Of a stretch of DNA of 46,001 nt, positions 19,501 to 28,499 are shown piece by piece. The notes beneath the pieces were generated by a model that was given only the letters and a program-made list of their open reading frames with translations, made no database searches and was not told the DNA's origin. Made by a program: the position numbers and the translations under genes. This DNA comes from Mycobacterium angelicum. Lineage in GTDB: Bacteria > Actinomycetota > Actinomycetes > Mycobacteriales > Mycobacteriaceae. The stretch spans positions 1 to 46,001 of the forward strand of contig NZ_MVHE01000042.1 of assembly GCF_002086155.1 (NCBI RefSeq), written 5' to 3'. Positions within the stretch are counted from its first letter, which is position 1. Every line of letters starts with the position of its first letter.

Positions 19501-22500
19501 GTCGAGATCGACTGCGCTGAGTAATGCCACTAAACGCCACTCGGGAGGGTTTTCCATGAGCCTCAGTAGCTCGGCGCCAAGGGATTCCAACTCGGCTTTC
19601 CAAGCACCTTCTTGAAGTATGTCTAATGCGCTCAGCGGGTGTCGCGGAGCTCCACTCAGCTTGGCCCACGTTTCGAAGTCCGCGGGCCGACTGCAGCGGC
19701 CCAAGCTCTCGATCGCGAGACCATACTCGACGGCAGCAGCCAGCGCGTTGTCGAATTCGATTGCACACAGCCGGATTTCAGAGTGGTCGACCTCAGCTCT
19801 TGGGAGGGAATCGATAAACGCCCATGGATGATCGGCGCTTGGTTGCGCGAGGTCGACGACTTCGGGGAGATTCCGCATAATACGGTAGACATTGTCAAGC
19901 ACTTCTGGTGTGCTACCGGCAACAATCTCTCTCGGCACCTCGATTGGCGCGACGTCTTGATCGGCGGCAAGTTCGGATGTGCGCGCCGTATATAGCGACA
20001 TGCCTGCGGCGTTCTCTTCGTGAAGGCGCCGCGCGTATCTATCGAGAGCATTTCGACTGGATTCGGCCGCCTCGATTTGGGTGCGTAGTGAATCGGTATC
20101 GGCACTGACTCTCAAGTCCAAAGCTGCACGTATCTGCTCTCTGACCGTGGCGGGACGGGAGGATCTGTCATGAAGGTCCAGTGAGAGTTCACCCAAACCA
20201 ACGTCTTCTAGTCGCTTTTTAACAACGTCGAGCGCTGCGCGTTTCTCGGCCACGAACAGCACTCGTCGCCCGGCCGCCATTGCGTGGGCGAGCAAGTTGG
20301 TGATCGTTTGGGATTTGCCGGTGCCTGGGGGTCCCTCCAGCACGAAAGTACGTCCGGCGGCAGCTTCGGCGATTGCGTGTAACTGTGATGAGTCGGCGGG
20401 TACGGGCAACTCATCGCCGAGCTGATCCAGGTTGACTTTCGGGCTGCTTTCGACCGGATCGGTGAATGGCCGGTCAGGCGAATAGATCAGGTGGTTTACC
20501 AAGCCGTTGCGCGACAAGGCCTTCCAGGAATTATCAAGGTCCTTCCATAGTGGAAATTTCGCGAATTGAAGGATCGCGAGGTGAACGGTTTCTTCGACAC
20601 GGAAGTGCAGTCCCGCTCTTGCTATAGCGTGGCGGACGGCGGCGAAAGTTGCGCCCAGATCGATACCGGAGGCGTCATGCGTCGGGTTAACGAGTTCGGG
20701 AATTTCCAATCCGAATGTGACACGGAGCTTTTCGATCAAGCAGTAGTTCGGCGTCGACATACCAGCTTCGTCAAGCGCTAGCATATAGCGTTCGCCGCGG
20801 TTTGCAGTGCTCATCGTGACCGCTACCAACACGAGTGGTGACCGCAGCTCGCGGTCGTCGAAGCGCCAGTTGAGCATGCCGAACGTCAGATAGAGGTTAT
20901 TGGCCCCGGTTTCCTCGACGATGGTCTTCGCCTTATAAGCCAGGTACCGCAGCTTGGTCTTATAGGAAGTGGACGTGATATCGACATAGACGCTATGTTT
21001 GTCCGCAAGCAACACCTCACGGTCCTTTTCGGGAAGGTCACGCCCGTAACGGATTCCGCGAGCAACGTCGATTTCTTTGACCGCGTCGGACGCCAGCAGC
21101 GTTATACGTATGGTGTCGTTTACGGTGTCCTCGAACCGGGCGATCGCAGGACCTGGGACCTCGAGCCGGTATCCGGCACGGTCGGTGTAATTGATCAGTT
21201 TGTTGCGAAGGCTCAAGTCGAGCAACGTGTTCTTCCACTTCGCCACTCGGGTTGGAACGGATTCCCGTTGCCCGCGGGTGGACGCATCCGACGTGGCCGG
21301 TTGATAAGGCGCGAAGCTGGGGCCCGCCGGTGGCGTGTACTTCGTGACGACGATTTCACCGTTGGAAGTTACGGTTCGGCTGGGTAGTGGGAAGATCTTG
21401 GACAACCGGGCTTGGCGGATATCCGTGACACCAAGGATACTCGTTAAGTCACCGCTGAGGTGTCTCGTTCTGGCTGTGCGAACCGCTTCGGCGAAATCAG
21501 CGGAATCATCGGAACCAGTCAGCATCGTCGTCTCGACGAGGCGTAGGTGGCCGAGGTCAACCAGGTTGACGACGTCGATGATTTCGGTGGTAGAGACCGC
21601 GGCCAGCGATGAGTCGATGCGCCAATAGCCAAGCACGGCATGTCCTTTGAGTACCCACAGGGTGGTATTGATGCCGGCCTGCTCAAGTGCGGCGGCCATC
21701 GTGACGGTGGTGTCCAGGCATGTTCCCAACCTGCCTTCAAGGACTTCTGTTGGGGTGCGGATCTTTTGGCCGTTGAGCCCCCAACTTGCCGGGGGCTCCG
21801 CATAACGGATGTCATGCGCACGCATAGTGTCGTAGACGGCCTGCGCGATGGCGTCCACTCGCTCTGGACTCTCGGTTTGGTACCCGTCGATCGCGGAACG
21901 GCCAGTGGCCGCCTTCAGGCGATCCGAGACCTCGGTCATGAGCCCATTGATAGGTGCTGCATTGGGCTGTACGTGGGTTGCCAACATTTCCAGGCCGAGC
22001 TGCAGCGGGGTCGCTTTCCATTGGTTGGCAGCCAGGATATTTACGTCCTCGGATGCCTGGGCAATTACGTTGCCCGCCGCGTCTCGCAGTACTGCCTCGA
22101 TGCGGCCCGGCCGCTGGTCGTCCACCGTCAGCATGGAGCTCGGGTCCAGTGCCAGGTTGATGTCGCGCAGAATTGTCGGCTTCGCGGCCGCGAGGTCGAC
22201 GTGGAGCTCACGCGGACCTCCGTGCGAACCGCCGACACTAACCACGTCAACCTCGAGCACGGCACCGCGCAGTTCCTGGCCGACCCCATCGATCGTGACG
22301 CGATCGACCACCGGTATTTGGCAATGCGCCATCGGATAGCTCAGGTCGGAGATAGCGTGAATCGCAATTCGTGCGGTCGGTCTAGCCGGCGCCGGTGGTG
22401 ATGCCTCTGACACGGTCTGCGGAGAGGCGAATCGAGCAGCGGACGTAGGACATTGCCTAACCGTTTCGGCGTTTCCGACGGTCAGCTGCTCGGGCGGTCG

Positions 22501-22968
22501 AGACTGGTCTGGAGTTGACGGATCTTGGCCCGGGGGATGCGTCTTAAGCTTCAATCGGGCCACGTCGCCGGCAGTTTCGTTTGCTCCGATGGCCCGTAAT
22601 AGGAGTTCTACTGAGTCGATCGCCCGGTACGCCTCGGATTGGGTAAACACCTCGTTGTGTGCCCATCGGTTGCGCACATCGCGCAGCTCGCTAGCGTAGT
22701 TCTGTCCTAGCCTCGATAACTCGCGGCTGAAGGGGTAGCCGAATTCACCGAGCCGTTCTGTCATGGCCCGCAGCATTAACGACAGGTCCCCGCTTCGATA
22801 CTCGCCGACTTTGCGGCCGGCAACAGCGTCCTTGCGGCGCAATATTTCGGTCCAATGCACGCTCGGCGGTAACGCCTGAGCAAACACACGTTCGAAGAAC
22901 GGAGTGAGGCCACTAATCAAGATCGGCAGTGCCTCACCCACGACGGAGTGATAGTTCGCTTCGCTCAC
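16552..22968 (-). CDS. HEPN-transglutaminase-DUF4011 helicase-nuclease-DUF3320 protein
   Basis: 2138 aa from the GTG at 22968, chosen for GGGAG nine bases upstream and because the HEPN domain starts there; the frame is open up to 23202 but that would overlap the kinase gene. Domains: Swt1-type HEPN (1-150) with RNRWAH near 100, i.e. the R-x4-H RNase motif; transglutaminase-like domain with GTCLDTTVT near 418 and GHAVLGYW near 443; DUF4011 (LLDLSLRNKLINY) near 585; SF1B/UPF1-like helicase with GPPGTGKSQT near 886, FDEASQI near 1503 and LNVAITRARREV near 1750; a PD-(D/E)XK/MTES_1575-type nuclease at 1800-1895 (DFRVDLAL, LLDGREW); DUF3320 at about 2020-2110. Such proteins are single-chain defence candidates: helicase sensing with RNA and DNA cutting. 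First gene of the island operon. Confidence 0.88.
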   Translation of the reverse strand: MSEANYHSVVGEALPILISGLTPFFERVFAQALPPSVHWTEILRRKDAVAGRKVGEYRSGDLSLMLRAMTERLGEFGYPFSRELSRLGQNYASELRDVRNRWAHNEVFTQSEAYRAIDSVELLLRAIGANETAGDVARLKLKTHPPGQDPSTPDQSRPPEQLTVGNAETVRQCPTSAARFASPQTVSEASPPAPARPTARIAIHAISDLSYPMAHCQIPVVDRVTIDGVGQELRGAVLEVDVVSVGGSHGGPRELHVDLAAAKPTILRDINLALDPSSMLTVDDQRPGRIEAVLRDAAGNVIAQASEDVNILAANQWKATPLQLGLEMLATHVQPNAAPINGLMTEVSDRLKAATGRSAIDGYQTESPERVDAIAQAVYDTMRAHDIRYAEPPASWGLNGQKIRTPTEVLEGRLGTCLDTTVTMAAALEQAGINTTLWVLKGHAVLGYWRIDSSLAAVSTTEIIDVVNLVDLGHLRLVETTMLTGSDDSADFAEAVRTARTRHLSGDLTSILGVTDIRQARLSKIFPLPSRTVTSNGEIVVTKYTPPAGPSFAPYQPATSDASTRGQRESVPTRVAKWKNTLLDLSLRNKLINYTDRAGYRLEVPGPAIARFEDTVNDTIRITLLASDAVKEIDVARGIRYGRDLPEKDREVLLADKHSVYVDITSTSYKTKLRYLAYKAKTIVEETGANNLYLTFGMLNWRFDDRELRSPLVLVAVTMSTANRGERYMLALDEAGMSTPNYCLIEKLRVTFGLEIPELVNPTHDASGIDLGATFAAVRHAIARAGLHFRVEETVHLAILQFAKFPLWKDLDNSWKALSRNGLVNHLIYSPDRPFTDPVESSPKVNLDQLGDELPVPADSSQLHAIAEAAAGRTFVLEGPPGTGKSQTITNLLAHAMAAGRRVLFVAEKRAALDVVKKRLEDVGLGELSLDLHDRSSRPATVREQIRAALDLRVSADTDSLRTQIEAAESSRNALDRYARRLHEENAAGMSLYTARTSELAADQDVAPIEVPREIVAGSTPEVLDNVYRIMRNLPEVVDLAQPSADHPWAFIDSLPRAEVDHSEIRLCAIEFDNALAAAVEYGLAIESLGRCSRPADFETWAKLSGAPRHPLSALDILQEGAWKAELESLGAELLRLMENPPEWRLVALLSAVDLDIPAIHEAAVAADSSGFFGRKKRRRAVLEQLSAALVVNPKSVDLKTLTPTIAAIKDSYLVAMDLRNRVARLPAKIIDKPWNPFVPEHATKARRDLAWLRWTTDTLSAQSNDPHIIDLRSYYATQPVGAFADQLSRIAPAWTALATATGADPGRRHKDWSQPRHFISRWWTTRAARRLDDAISIEHWINLLQLLEPLIPVGMSTVRTAILNGEINADDASLAFARGVAVASLAERHEATALGSFNALAHDKTIERYTKSLRAIRRELPRSIPAALVHKRRFDANAASGQIGGLRRQLDRRRGGMSVRGLIENFGDLITQILPCTLISPDSVARFFPARPDLFDIVVFDEASQIRVADAIGAMGRSRSVVVVGDSKQMPPTSFAEANANIEDDENSDQEYFLDEESILTECVGAQVPQQWLSWHYRSQDEALIAFSNQHYYNRRLASFPAPHTTTTAGPVGQGISLVRVDGTFERAGKGKTLRTNRVEADAIVDDIMMRFHNHPDAAPSVGVITFNAQQRDLIENLLRDKADERILHALDEPDGLFVKNLENVQGDERDAILFSVAFSANGKGVVPLNFGPLSKPGGERRLNVAITRARREVVLYASFDPQDLRSEETTQTGTKHLKAYLEMAAHGVDATAHYGGRVPVIDRHRDDIATALRAEGIAVTTDVGLSDFRVDLALADPSEPNRQLVAVLLDGREWRARRTVADRDALPVNVLHDMMRWPAVERVWFPVWLRRREHIITQLKAAVDEARQRRESQKDNPEPARPAISAAPLRQLPPPTRTSVTAKPEAPHGHPMVQVYREWNPGRLGDISVLDDLSNYYARSRVCDAIVSALDAEAPMHPDRLAKLVAAAFELTKVNENRRLSIQRLVPTDYQRNNGESFYWPKGVEPEQWRIARRTPDGVSRPLDHVSLIEIGNAMIVVSEQTGGIEADDLKREALNLLGSRRVTQGVGTRLNHALSAALKRGVLRQNTSGLIVSDV

Positions 22969-23155
22969 GACAGGTCGCTCCCAGCTGGTTTCAGCTAATG
23001 CTGTCGCCCTTGTTTGGGCGTGCGGCGAGCCTAAGCCTGCCCACCGACAGCTCGCGTTGGCCATGAAACCATGCCGGGCTAACCTTTCGCAGGCATTCGC
23101 GAGTAGGTCCGCACATTCGGTTTCTGAGTCCGGTGAGCTCGCGCCAGCCCCCGCC
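22969..23155. other. Junction between kinase 3' end and defence island
   Basis: 187 bases between the kinase stop codon and the GTG of the first island gene, both on the minus strand. I find no tRNA, integrase or clear direct repeat. The promoter of the island operon should lie here, but I cannot point to a convincing -10/-35 pair. No strong hairpin followed by a T-run separates the two genes, so read-through from the kinase gene is possible. Confidence 0.4.
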
Positions 23156-25033
23156 CTACTTCTGCCGCAACGCCACAATCTGATCGTTCCGGCCACCGAC
23201 ATAGACCGTGCCGTTGTTGTCGACAGCCAACCCCCACGGATAGTTCAGCCCCTTGAACGGCAGCTCTACTTGCGTCGAAGTGCCCGAGGGCAGCTTGAGT
23301 GTGCGGTTGTTCCCGCTGTCGGTGACGTACACGGCGCCATCGTTGTCCAGGGTGACGCCGCCCGGCTGGTTGAGCCCGTTAAACGGCAGCGTGACTGGCA
23401 CATTCGAACCCGCCAGCAACTTCAGCACCCGGTTGTTGCCGCCGTCGGCGACGAAGACGGTACCGCTGCCGTTGACCACCAAACCGGTCGGGCCGTTGAG
23501 GCCGCTGAAAGGTAGCTCGGTTTGCGTGGTGGAACCGGCGGGCAGCGCGACCACTCGATTTTTGCCCGTGTCGGTGACATAGACCGTGCGGCTGCTATCC
23601 ACGGTCAGACCGGTCGGATTGCTCAGGTCGGTAAACGGCAGGGCGGTTGGCGTTGTCGAGCCGGGACGAAGCACCAGTACCCGTTTATTACCGGCGTCAT
23701 TGACGTAGACGGTGCCGGTGTTGTCGGCCGTCACACCCGTCGGATAGCTAAGGCCCTCGAACGGCAGCACCGCCGGCGTTGTCGCGCCCGCGGACAATGC
23801 CAGGATCCGGTTGTGCATGGTGTCGCCGACGTAGACCGTGCCGCCAATGTCGACCGACAACCCCTGCGGGTCACGCAGCCCGGTGAAAGGCAGCGTCACC
23901 TGCTCAAATTGTCCGCCGGCGGGATGGGAATTGCCCACGGCGACCGTGATGCCGATAGCGACCGCCACGGCGGCCAACACAGCGGCCGAAATAAGCGGGA
24001 CCTTGCGTCGCCACCACGGCGGCGGCGGCCGCATCGCAGCGATCACCGGTCTGGGGGCTTCGCGCCCCGGGGGCGGAAGCACGGGCGGCAGCGGTCGCGG
24101 GACTGTGATCGGGCCGGAGGCGTTCCGCGGCGTCGGGGCCTGCGGTTGACCGCGGAACTCGGGGCGGGCGTGGGCATCGATGCGGCTTGCCGACTGAGCC
24201 CACCCGGAGGCGCGCAGCGGCGGCGTGCCGAGGGCATCGTGGGCCGCACGCGCCAAATCCAGCGCCGTGCCGTAGCGATCGCCGGGATTCTTGGCCATCG
24301 CCTTTGCGATGACATTGTCCAGACCCCCGGGCAGCCCGGGATTGGTATTCGACGGCCGCGGCGGCGGAGCGCTCAGGTGGCTGGTGATCTGCTGGTCCAG
24401 CGTGTCACCGGGGAAGGGGTACCGCGCGGTCAAGCACTCATAGAGGACACAGGCCAAGGAGTAGATATCCGAGCGGGCGTCGACCTGTCCGGTGCTGAAC
24501 CGTTCGGGGGCCATGTAATGCGACGTGCCAATCACATCGCCGGCCGCCGTCAAACCCAATTCGCCTGCTGCACTGGCTATTCCGAAATCGATCAAGTAGG
24601 CGAAGTCGTCTGCGTCGAGCAAGATGTTGGCGGGCTTGACATCCCGGTGCAACAGCCCGCCCCGGTGGGCGGCGTGCAGTGCCTTGGCGACCTGTTCGGT
24701 AATGCGCACCGCCCGCACCGCCGGCAGCGGTCCGCGGCTGAGCACCGACTGCAGATCGTGGCCCTCGATCAACCGCATGTCGACGAACAGCTGCCCGTTG
24801 ATTTCCCCGTAGGTATGAATCGGGATGAGGTGTGGGTCGCTCAATCGCGCGGCCGTATGGGCTTCGCGCCGGAACCGCTGCTGGAACACTTCGTCGTCGG
24901 AAATCTGGGTGGGCAGAATCTTGAGCGCGACCACACGGTCGGTGACGGTGTCGTATGCCCGCCACACCTCACCCATGCCGCCGCGGCCCAGCAATTCGAG
25001 CAGCCAGTAATTGCCGAACGAAGTTCCCTCCAA
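23156..25033 (-). CDS. PknD-like Ser/Thr kinase with six-blade NHL sensor
   Basis: Transmembrane Hanks-type kinase. The start is taken as the TTG at 25033 (LEGTSFGNYWLL), with GGAGGG just upstream, giving 625 aa; the frame is open to an ATG at 25117 (653 aa). The kinase domain holds GRGGMGEVW (glycine loop), the lysine in VALKIL, HRDVKPANILL (catalytic loop), DFGIAS and MAPERF. A proline-rich linker and one membrane helix (VPLISAAVLAAVAVAIGI) follow, then six NHL repeats of about 42 residues, each starting LPF-x-x-L and holding a TVYV-type strand: a closed six-bladed propeller outside the cell, as in PknD of M. tuberculosis. Neighbours differ from M. tuberculosis pknD, so this is more likely a paralogue. 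It follows the LuxR-cyclase gene on the same strand. Confidence 0.92.
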   Translation of the reverse strand: MEGTSFGNYWLLELLGRGGMGEVWRAYDTVTDRVVALKILPTQISDDEVFQQRFRREAHTAARLSDPHLIPIHTYGEINGQLFVDMRLIEGHDLQSVLSRGPLPAVRAVRITEQVAKALHAAHRGGLLHRDVKPANILLDADDFAYLIDFGIASAAGELGLTAAGDVIGTSHYMAPERFSTGQVDARSDIYSLACVLYECLTARYPFPGDTLDQQITSHLSAPPPRPSNTNPGLPGGLDNVIAKAMAKNPGDRYGTALDLARAAHDALGTPPLRASGWAQSASRIDAHARPEFRGQPQAPTPRNASGPITVPRPLPPVLPPPGREAPRPVIAAMRPPPPWWRRKVPLISAAVLAAVAVAIGITVAVGNSHPAGGQFEQVTLPFTGLRDPQGLSVDIGGTVYVGDTMHNRILALSAGATTPAVLPFEGLSYPTGVTADNTGTVYVNDAGNKRVLVLRPGSTTPTALPFTDLSNPTGLTVDSSRTVYVTDTGKNRVVALPAGSTTQTELPFSGLNGPTGLVVNGSGTVFVADGGNNRVLKLLAGSNVPVTLPFNGLNQPGGVTLDNDGAVYVTDSGNNRTLKLPSGTSTQVELPFKGLNYPWGLAVDNNGTVYVGGRNDQIVALRQK

Positions 25034-25151
25034 GGAGCCCTCCCATCGACAATCTGTCAGCAACTGGCCAGACCATAACGCGCCAACGCGGCGCTGTGAA
25101 CCATTTTGCCTGCTCACTCGGGCGCGTCGGCCGCACCCCGGCTATAACAGC

Positions 25152-28100
25152 TCAGCCGCGGCGGTTCGCCTCTTGCATCAGCTGAACCCGCGACGCCAGC
25201 CCGAGTTTCGCAAATACATGCGTCAGATGAGTTTGCACCGTGCGCGGTGAGATGAACAGTCGCTCACCAATCTCCTTGTTGCCCAAGCCTTCCCACACCA
25301 GGCGCACCACGTCGTTCTCCGTCGGCGTCAGCGATCCCCACCCGCTTCGGGGGCGTTTTTGCTCGCCCCGGCCTCGCCGCGCATACGCGATCGCCTCTTC
25401 GGTACCCAAAGCGGCACCTTCACCCCACGCGGCATCGAAACCGCTGGGCCCCAACGCCTCCCGCACCGAAGCCGTCACCGCCTGGTATCCGGGCTGATAC
25501 ATCGGAAAGCGGACATCCTCCTGCCGTTGCCGCATCGCGGCGGCCGCGCCCAGCAATCGCGCCGCGTAGGAGTAATTGCCGGCTTCGGCGGCAAGGCCGG
25601 CAACACACTCGAGTGTGTAAGGAACCCGCACATAGCCCTGCGTTTCGGCGGCGACGGCAAGCGCCTCATAAGCGTCGCGTGTGGCTTGCTCTGGTTCGCC
25701 TTGCGCTACTGCGACATAGGCCCGAGCCGTCAGCGCGGCCACTCGATGGCAACCCGGAACCACCGCGACGATCTTGTCGGCCAAATCGCGAGCCGCGGCT
25801 AGATCGCCACACGCCAGCGCGGCCTCGGCGGCCGGGGTGATGCTGCAGGTGAACAGCATGCGAACCGGAACCGTGGCCTGAAAGGCCTCTTCTGCTGCCT
25901 GTCTGGCGGCCGCGGCGTCACCGGCGGCGAGTGCCGCCAGGGACAGCGTCGCGCACACCGAGTCGGCGTACACCCCGCCCATCGCTTCGGCACACCGCTG
26001 CGCGGACCGTGCGGCCGCATGCGCCGCGGCCACCTGACCCTGGTGTGCCAGCGGGTAGCCGTAGCCCACGTACGCAAACGTCTGCATCGGCAGCTCCCCG
26101 GCGTCTTCCGCGTCGTTGGCCAGGGAACGCAGCACCTCAGCGGCATCTTTGAGCTCGCCCGACAGAAACAGCGTCACGCCCACCCATGCTCGGCAACCCC
26201 GGGCGACGAACTGGTCGCCAAGTGCCACGCTGAGGTCACATCCTTCTTGCGCGGCAGCGCGCGCCGCGCCCAGTTCGCCGGCAATTGCACCGGTAGCCGC
26301 CCGATAGCTGAGAATCTGGCACAGGCTCCAGTCATCGCCCATGGCACGAGCCAGGTCGATCGCCTCAGTGAGGTACGGCTCGGCCGCCTCGGCATCGTAG
26401 AAGGCGATCATTCCGCAGGCGTTGAGCGTTCGGAGTATGAGCTCCTTATCGTCGAGTTGACGGGCGACGGCCAGGGCCGCCTTGGCGCGATCGGCGTTCG
26501 TAGGCAGCGCCACCCAAGCTGCGATGGTGCCTTGGTCGGCGACGGCACGTGTCCACACGCTCGGTGCAACCGCCTCGGGGCAGGTGTCGGTCAACACCGC
26601 GTCGAACGCCGCTACCGCTTCGCGGAAACTGCCGCAGCGCAACCAGAAATGGACCAAGGAGGACGCCAGACGCAACGCCGCCTCCCGGTCGCCGGTCTCT
26701 CTGCTCCAGGTGAATGCGGCGCGCAGGTTGTCGATCTCGACATGCACCCACTGCAGTAACGACTCCAGGCCGGCCAGCTCGCGGGAATACAACTCGACGG
26801 CCGTTGCCGTGTAGTAGTCACGATGGCGAGTGCGCACCTCGTCGGCCTCACCGGACTCACCGAGCTTTTCCAACGCATACTGGCGCACGGTTTCCAGCAA
26901 CCGGTACCGCATGACGTCACCGGTTTCGTAAGCGAGCACCAGAGATTTGTCCACCAGCAGGCTGAGTTGGTCCAGCAATTGGAAGCTTTCGACGGCGCTG
27001 CTGGCGCCGACGGCTTGGGCGGCGTCAAGGTCAAACCCGCCGGCAAACACCGATAGGCGCCGGAACAAGACCTGTTCGGGTTCGGTGAGCAGCGCGTGCG
27101 ACCAATCCACCGAGGCGCGCAGCGTCTGCTGGCGGCGTACCGCCGTGCGTGCTCCGCCAGTGAGTAGCCGGAACCGGTCGTGCAGGCTGTCCACGATCTG
27201 GCGCAGCGACAGCGTCCGAACCCGCGCAGCGGCAAGCTCAATGGCCAACGGCATACCGTCCAGGCGCTCACAGATTTCGGTCACTAACGCCACATTGGCC
27301 TGTCCAACGACGAATTCCGACCGAGCCCGCCGGGCACGGTCGGTGAACAACTCGATGGCCTCGTCGGCAAGCGGCAACGACGGTACCCGCCGGCTCAATT
27401 CGCCTTGCACGCCGAGCGGTTCGCGACTGGTGGTCAGCACCGTCAGCTGCGGGCAGGCGGCGAGTAGCTCGACCACCAAACTGCCGCACGCGTCGAGCAG
27501 ATGCTCACAATTGTCGAGCAGCAGCAGGATCACCTTGTCGCCGAAGAACCGCACCAACGTGTCCTTGGTGGAGCGGCCCGGCTGGTCGGGCAGGCCAAGT
27601 GTGCGTGCGACGGTCAGCGGTGCCACTGCCGAGTTGGTGATGGGTGCGAGATCGACATACCAGATTCCCTCAGAGAATTCGGTAAGGAGTTGTGACGCGA
27701 CTTCGACGGCAAGCCGGGTCTTTCCCGAACCGCCGGCACCCGTCAATGTGACGAGCCGATGGCTGCTGACCATCTGGAGGAGTTCGGCCATTTGGGCTTG
27801 CCGCCCAACGAAACTCGTCAGCTGTGCGGGCAGGTTGTGCGACGCGACAGCCTGGCGGACACGAAGCGGTGGAAACTCGTTGTCCAGGTCGGGATGGCAG
27901 AGTTGCACGACGCGTTCCGGACGCGGCAGATCGCGCAGCGGATAGCTACCTAGATCGGCGAGCCAGACACCATCGGGCAGATGATCGGCGACCAGCGGTT
28001 CCGTCGCCCCGGAAAGGAGGGTTTGCCCGCCGTGCGCTAGATCACGCAGCCGGGCGGTCCGATTGATCGTGGGACCGGCGTAGTTGGCGTCGTCGCGCAG

Positions 28101-28448
28101 CTGAATCTCACCGGTGTGTATTCCCATGCGCAGCCGGATGGGGCTGAGCGCGGCGCGCTGCAACGCCAGCGCGCACGAAACCGCGTCGGATGCCCTGGCG
28201 AACGCCGCCACGAAACTGTCACCTTCGCCCTGTTCCAGCGGTCGCACGCCGTCATACGCGGCGATAGCCTGGTTCACCGTGCGGTTCAGCAACGCCAATG
28301 CGGCAGTCATCTTCTCGGGCTGGGCTTCCCACAGCCGCGTCGAACCCTCCACGTCAGCAAGCAGCAGCGTCACTGTTCCGGTCGGCAGCAACTCGCTCAC
28401 GCCCAATTCGCTCCAGGTCAGCGGCGGCATTTCCGCGTGTTGGCTCAT
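25152..28448 (-). CDS. Class III cyclase-ATPase-LuxR multidomain regulator
   Basis: 1098 aa from the ATG at 28448 (MSQHAEMPPL); the frame stays open further upstream but family members start here. Layout: class III nucleotide cyclase homology domain with metal-site aspartates Asp32 (LADVEGST) and Asp77 (GEGDSF); NB-ARC/STAND ATPase with P-loop TGAGGSGKT near 260 and LLLLDNCEH; a long TPR-like helical region rich in Ala and Glu; and a C-terminal LuxR/GerE helix-turn-helix (LTPTENDVVRLVWEGLGNKE, then SPRTVQTHL). This matches the M. tuberculosis Rv0386/Rv1358/Rv2488c family. It probably senses a small molecule through the helical part and binds DNA; cyclase activity is often weak in these proteins. 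It lies just upstream of the kinase gene on the same strand. Confidence 0.92.
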   Translation of the reverse strand: MSQHAEMPPLTWSELGVSELLPTGTVTLLLADVEGSTRLWEAQPEKMTAALALLNRTVNQAIAAYDGVRPLEQGEGDSFVAAFARASDAVSCALALQRAALSPIRLRMGIHTGEIQLRDDANYAGPTINRTARLRDLAHGGQTLLSGATEPLVADHLPDGVWLADLGSYPLRDLPRPERVVQLCHPDLDNEFPPLRVRQAVASHNLPAQLTSFVGRQAQMAELLQMVSSHRLVTLTGAGGSGKTRLAVEVASQLLTEFSEGIWYVDLAPITNSAVAPLTVARTLGLPDQPGRSTKDTLVRFFGDKVILLLLDNCEHLLDACGSLVVELLAACPQLTVLTTSREPLGVQGELSRRVPSLPLADEAIELFTDRARRARSEFVVGQANVALVTEICERLDGMPLAIELAAARVRTLSLRQIVDSLHDRFRLLTGGARTAVRRQQTLRASVDWSHALLTEPEQVLFRRLSVFAGGFDLDAAQAVGASSAVESFQLLDQLSLLVDKSLVLAYETGDVMRYRLLETVRQYALEKLGESGEADEVRTRHRDYYTATAVELYSRELAGLESLLQWVHVEIDNLRAAFTWSRETGDREAALRLASSLVHFWLRCGSFREAVAAFDAVLTDTCPEAVAPSVWTRAVADQGTIAAWVALPTNADRAKAALAVARQLDDKELILRTLNACGMIAFYDAEAAEPYLTEAIDLARAMGDDWSLCQILSYRAATGAIAGELGAARAAAQEGCDLSVALGDQFVARGCRAWVGVTLFLSGELKDAAEVLRSLANDAEDAGELPMQTFAYVGYGYPLAHQGQVAAAHAAARSAQRCAEAMGGVYADSVCATLSLAALAAGDAAAARQAAEEAFQATVPVRMLFTCSITPAAEAALACGDLAAARDLADKIVAVVPGCHRVAALTARAYVAVAQGEPEQATRDAYEALAVAAETQGYVRVPYTLECVAGLAAEAGNYSYAARLLGAAAAMRQRQEDVRFPMYQPGYQAVTASVREALGPSGFDAAWGEGAALGTEEAIAYARRGRGEQKRPRSGWGSLTPTENDVVRLVWEGLGNKEIGERLFISPRTVQTHLTHVFAKLGLASRVQLMQEANRRG

Positions 28449-28499
28449 GGTAGCCAGCTTTGCTGCCGCTGACGCGCAAAACATCGGCACAAATGCGCA

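Noticed and set aside
41..22968. BREX system
   Set aside because: A PglX-like methylase is present but there is no PglZ phosphatase, BrxC ATPase or Lon-like protease.
41..22968. Canonical DISARM with drmC or drmE
   Set aside because: No phospholipase D HKD motif protein and no DrmE-like gene seen in the six genes.
22969..23202. Start of the HEPN-helicase gene at 23202
   Set aside because: It would overlap the kinase gene, and the added 78 residues have no family match; the GTG at 22968 has a good ribosome site.
23522..25078. 518-codon plus-strand frame opposite the kinase gene
   Set aside because: GC-codon shadow; the minus-strand kinase and NHL motifs are complete.
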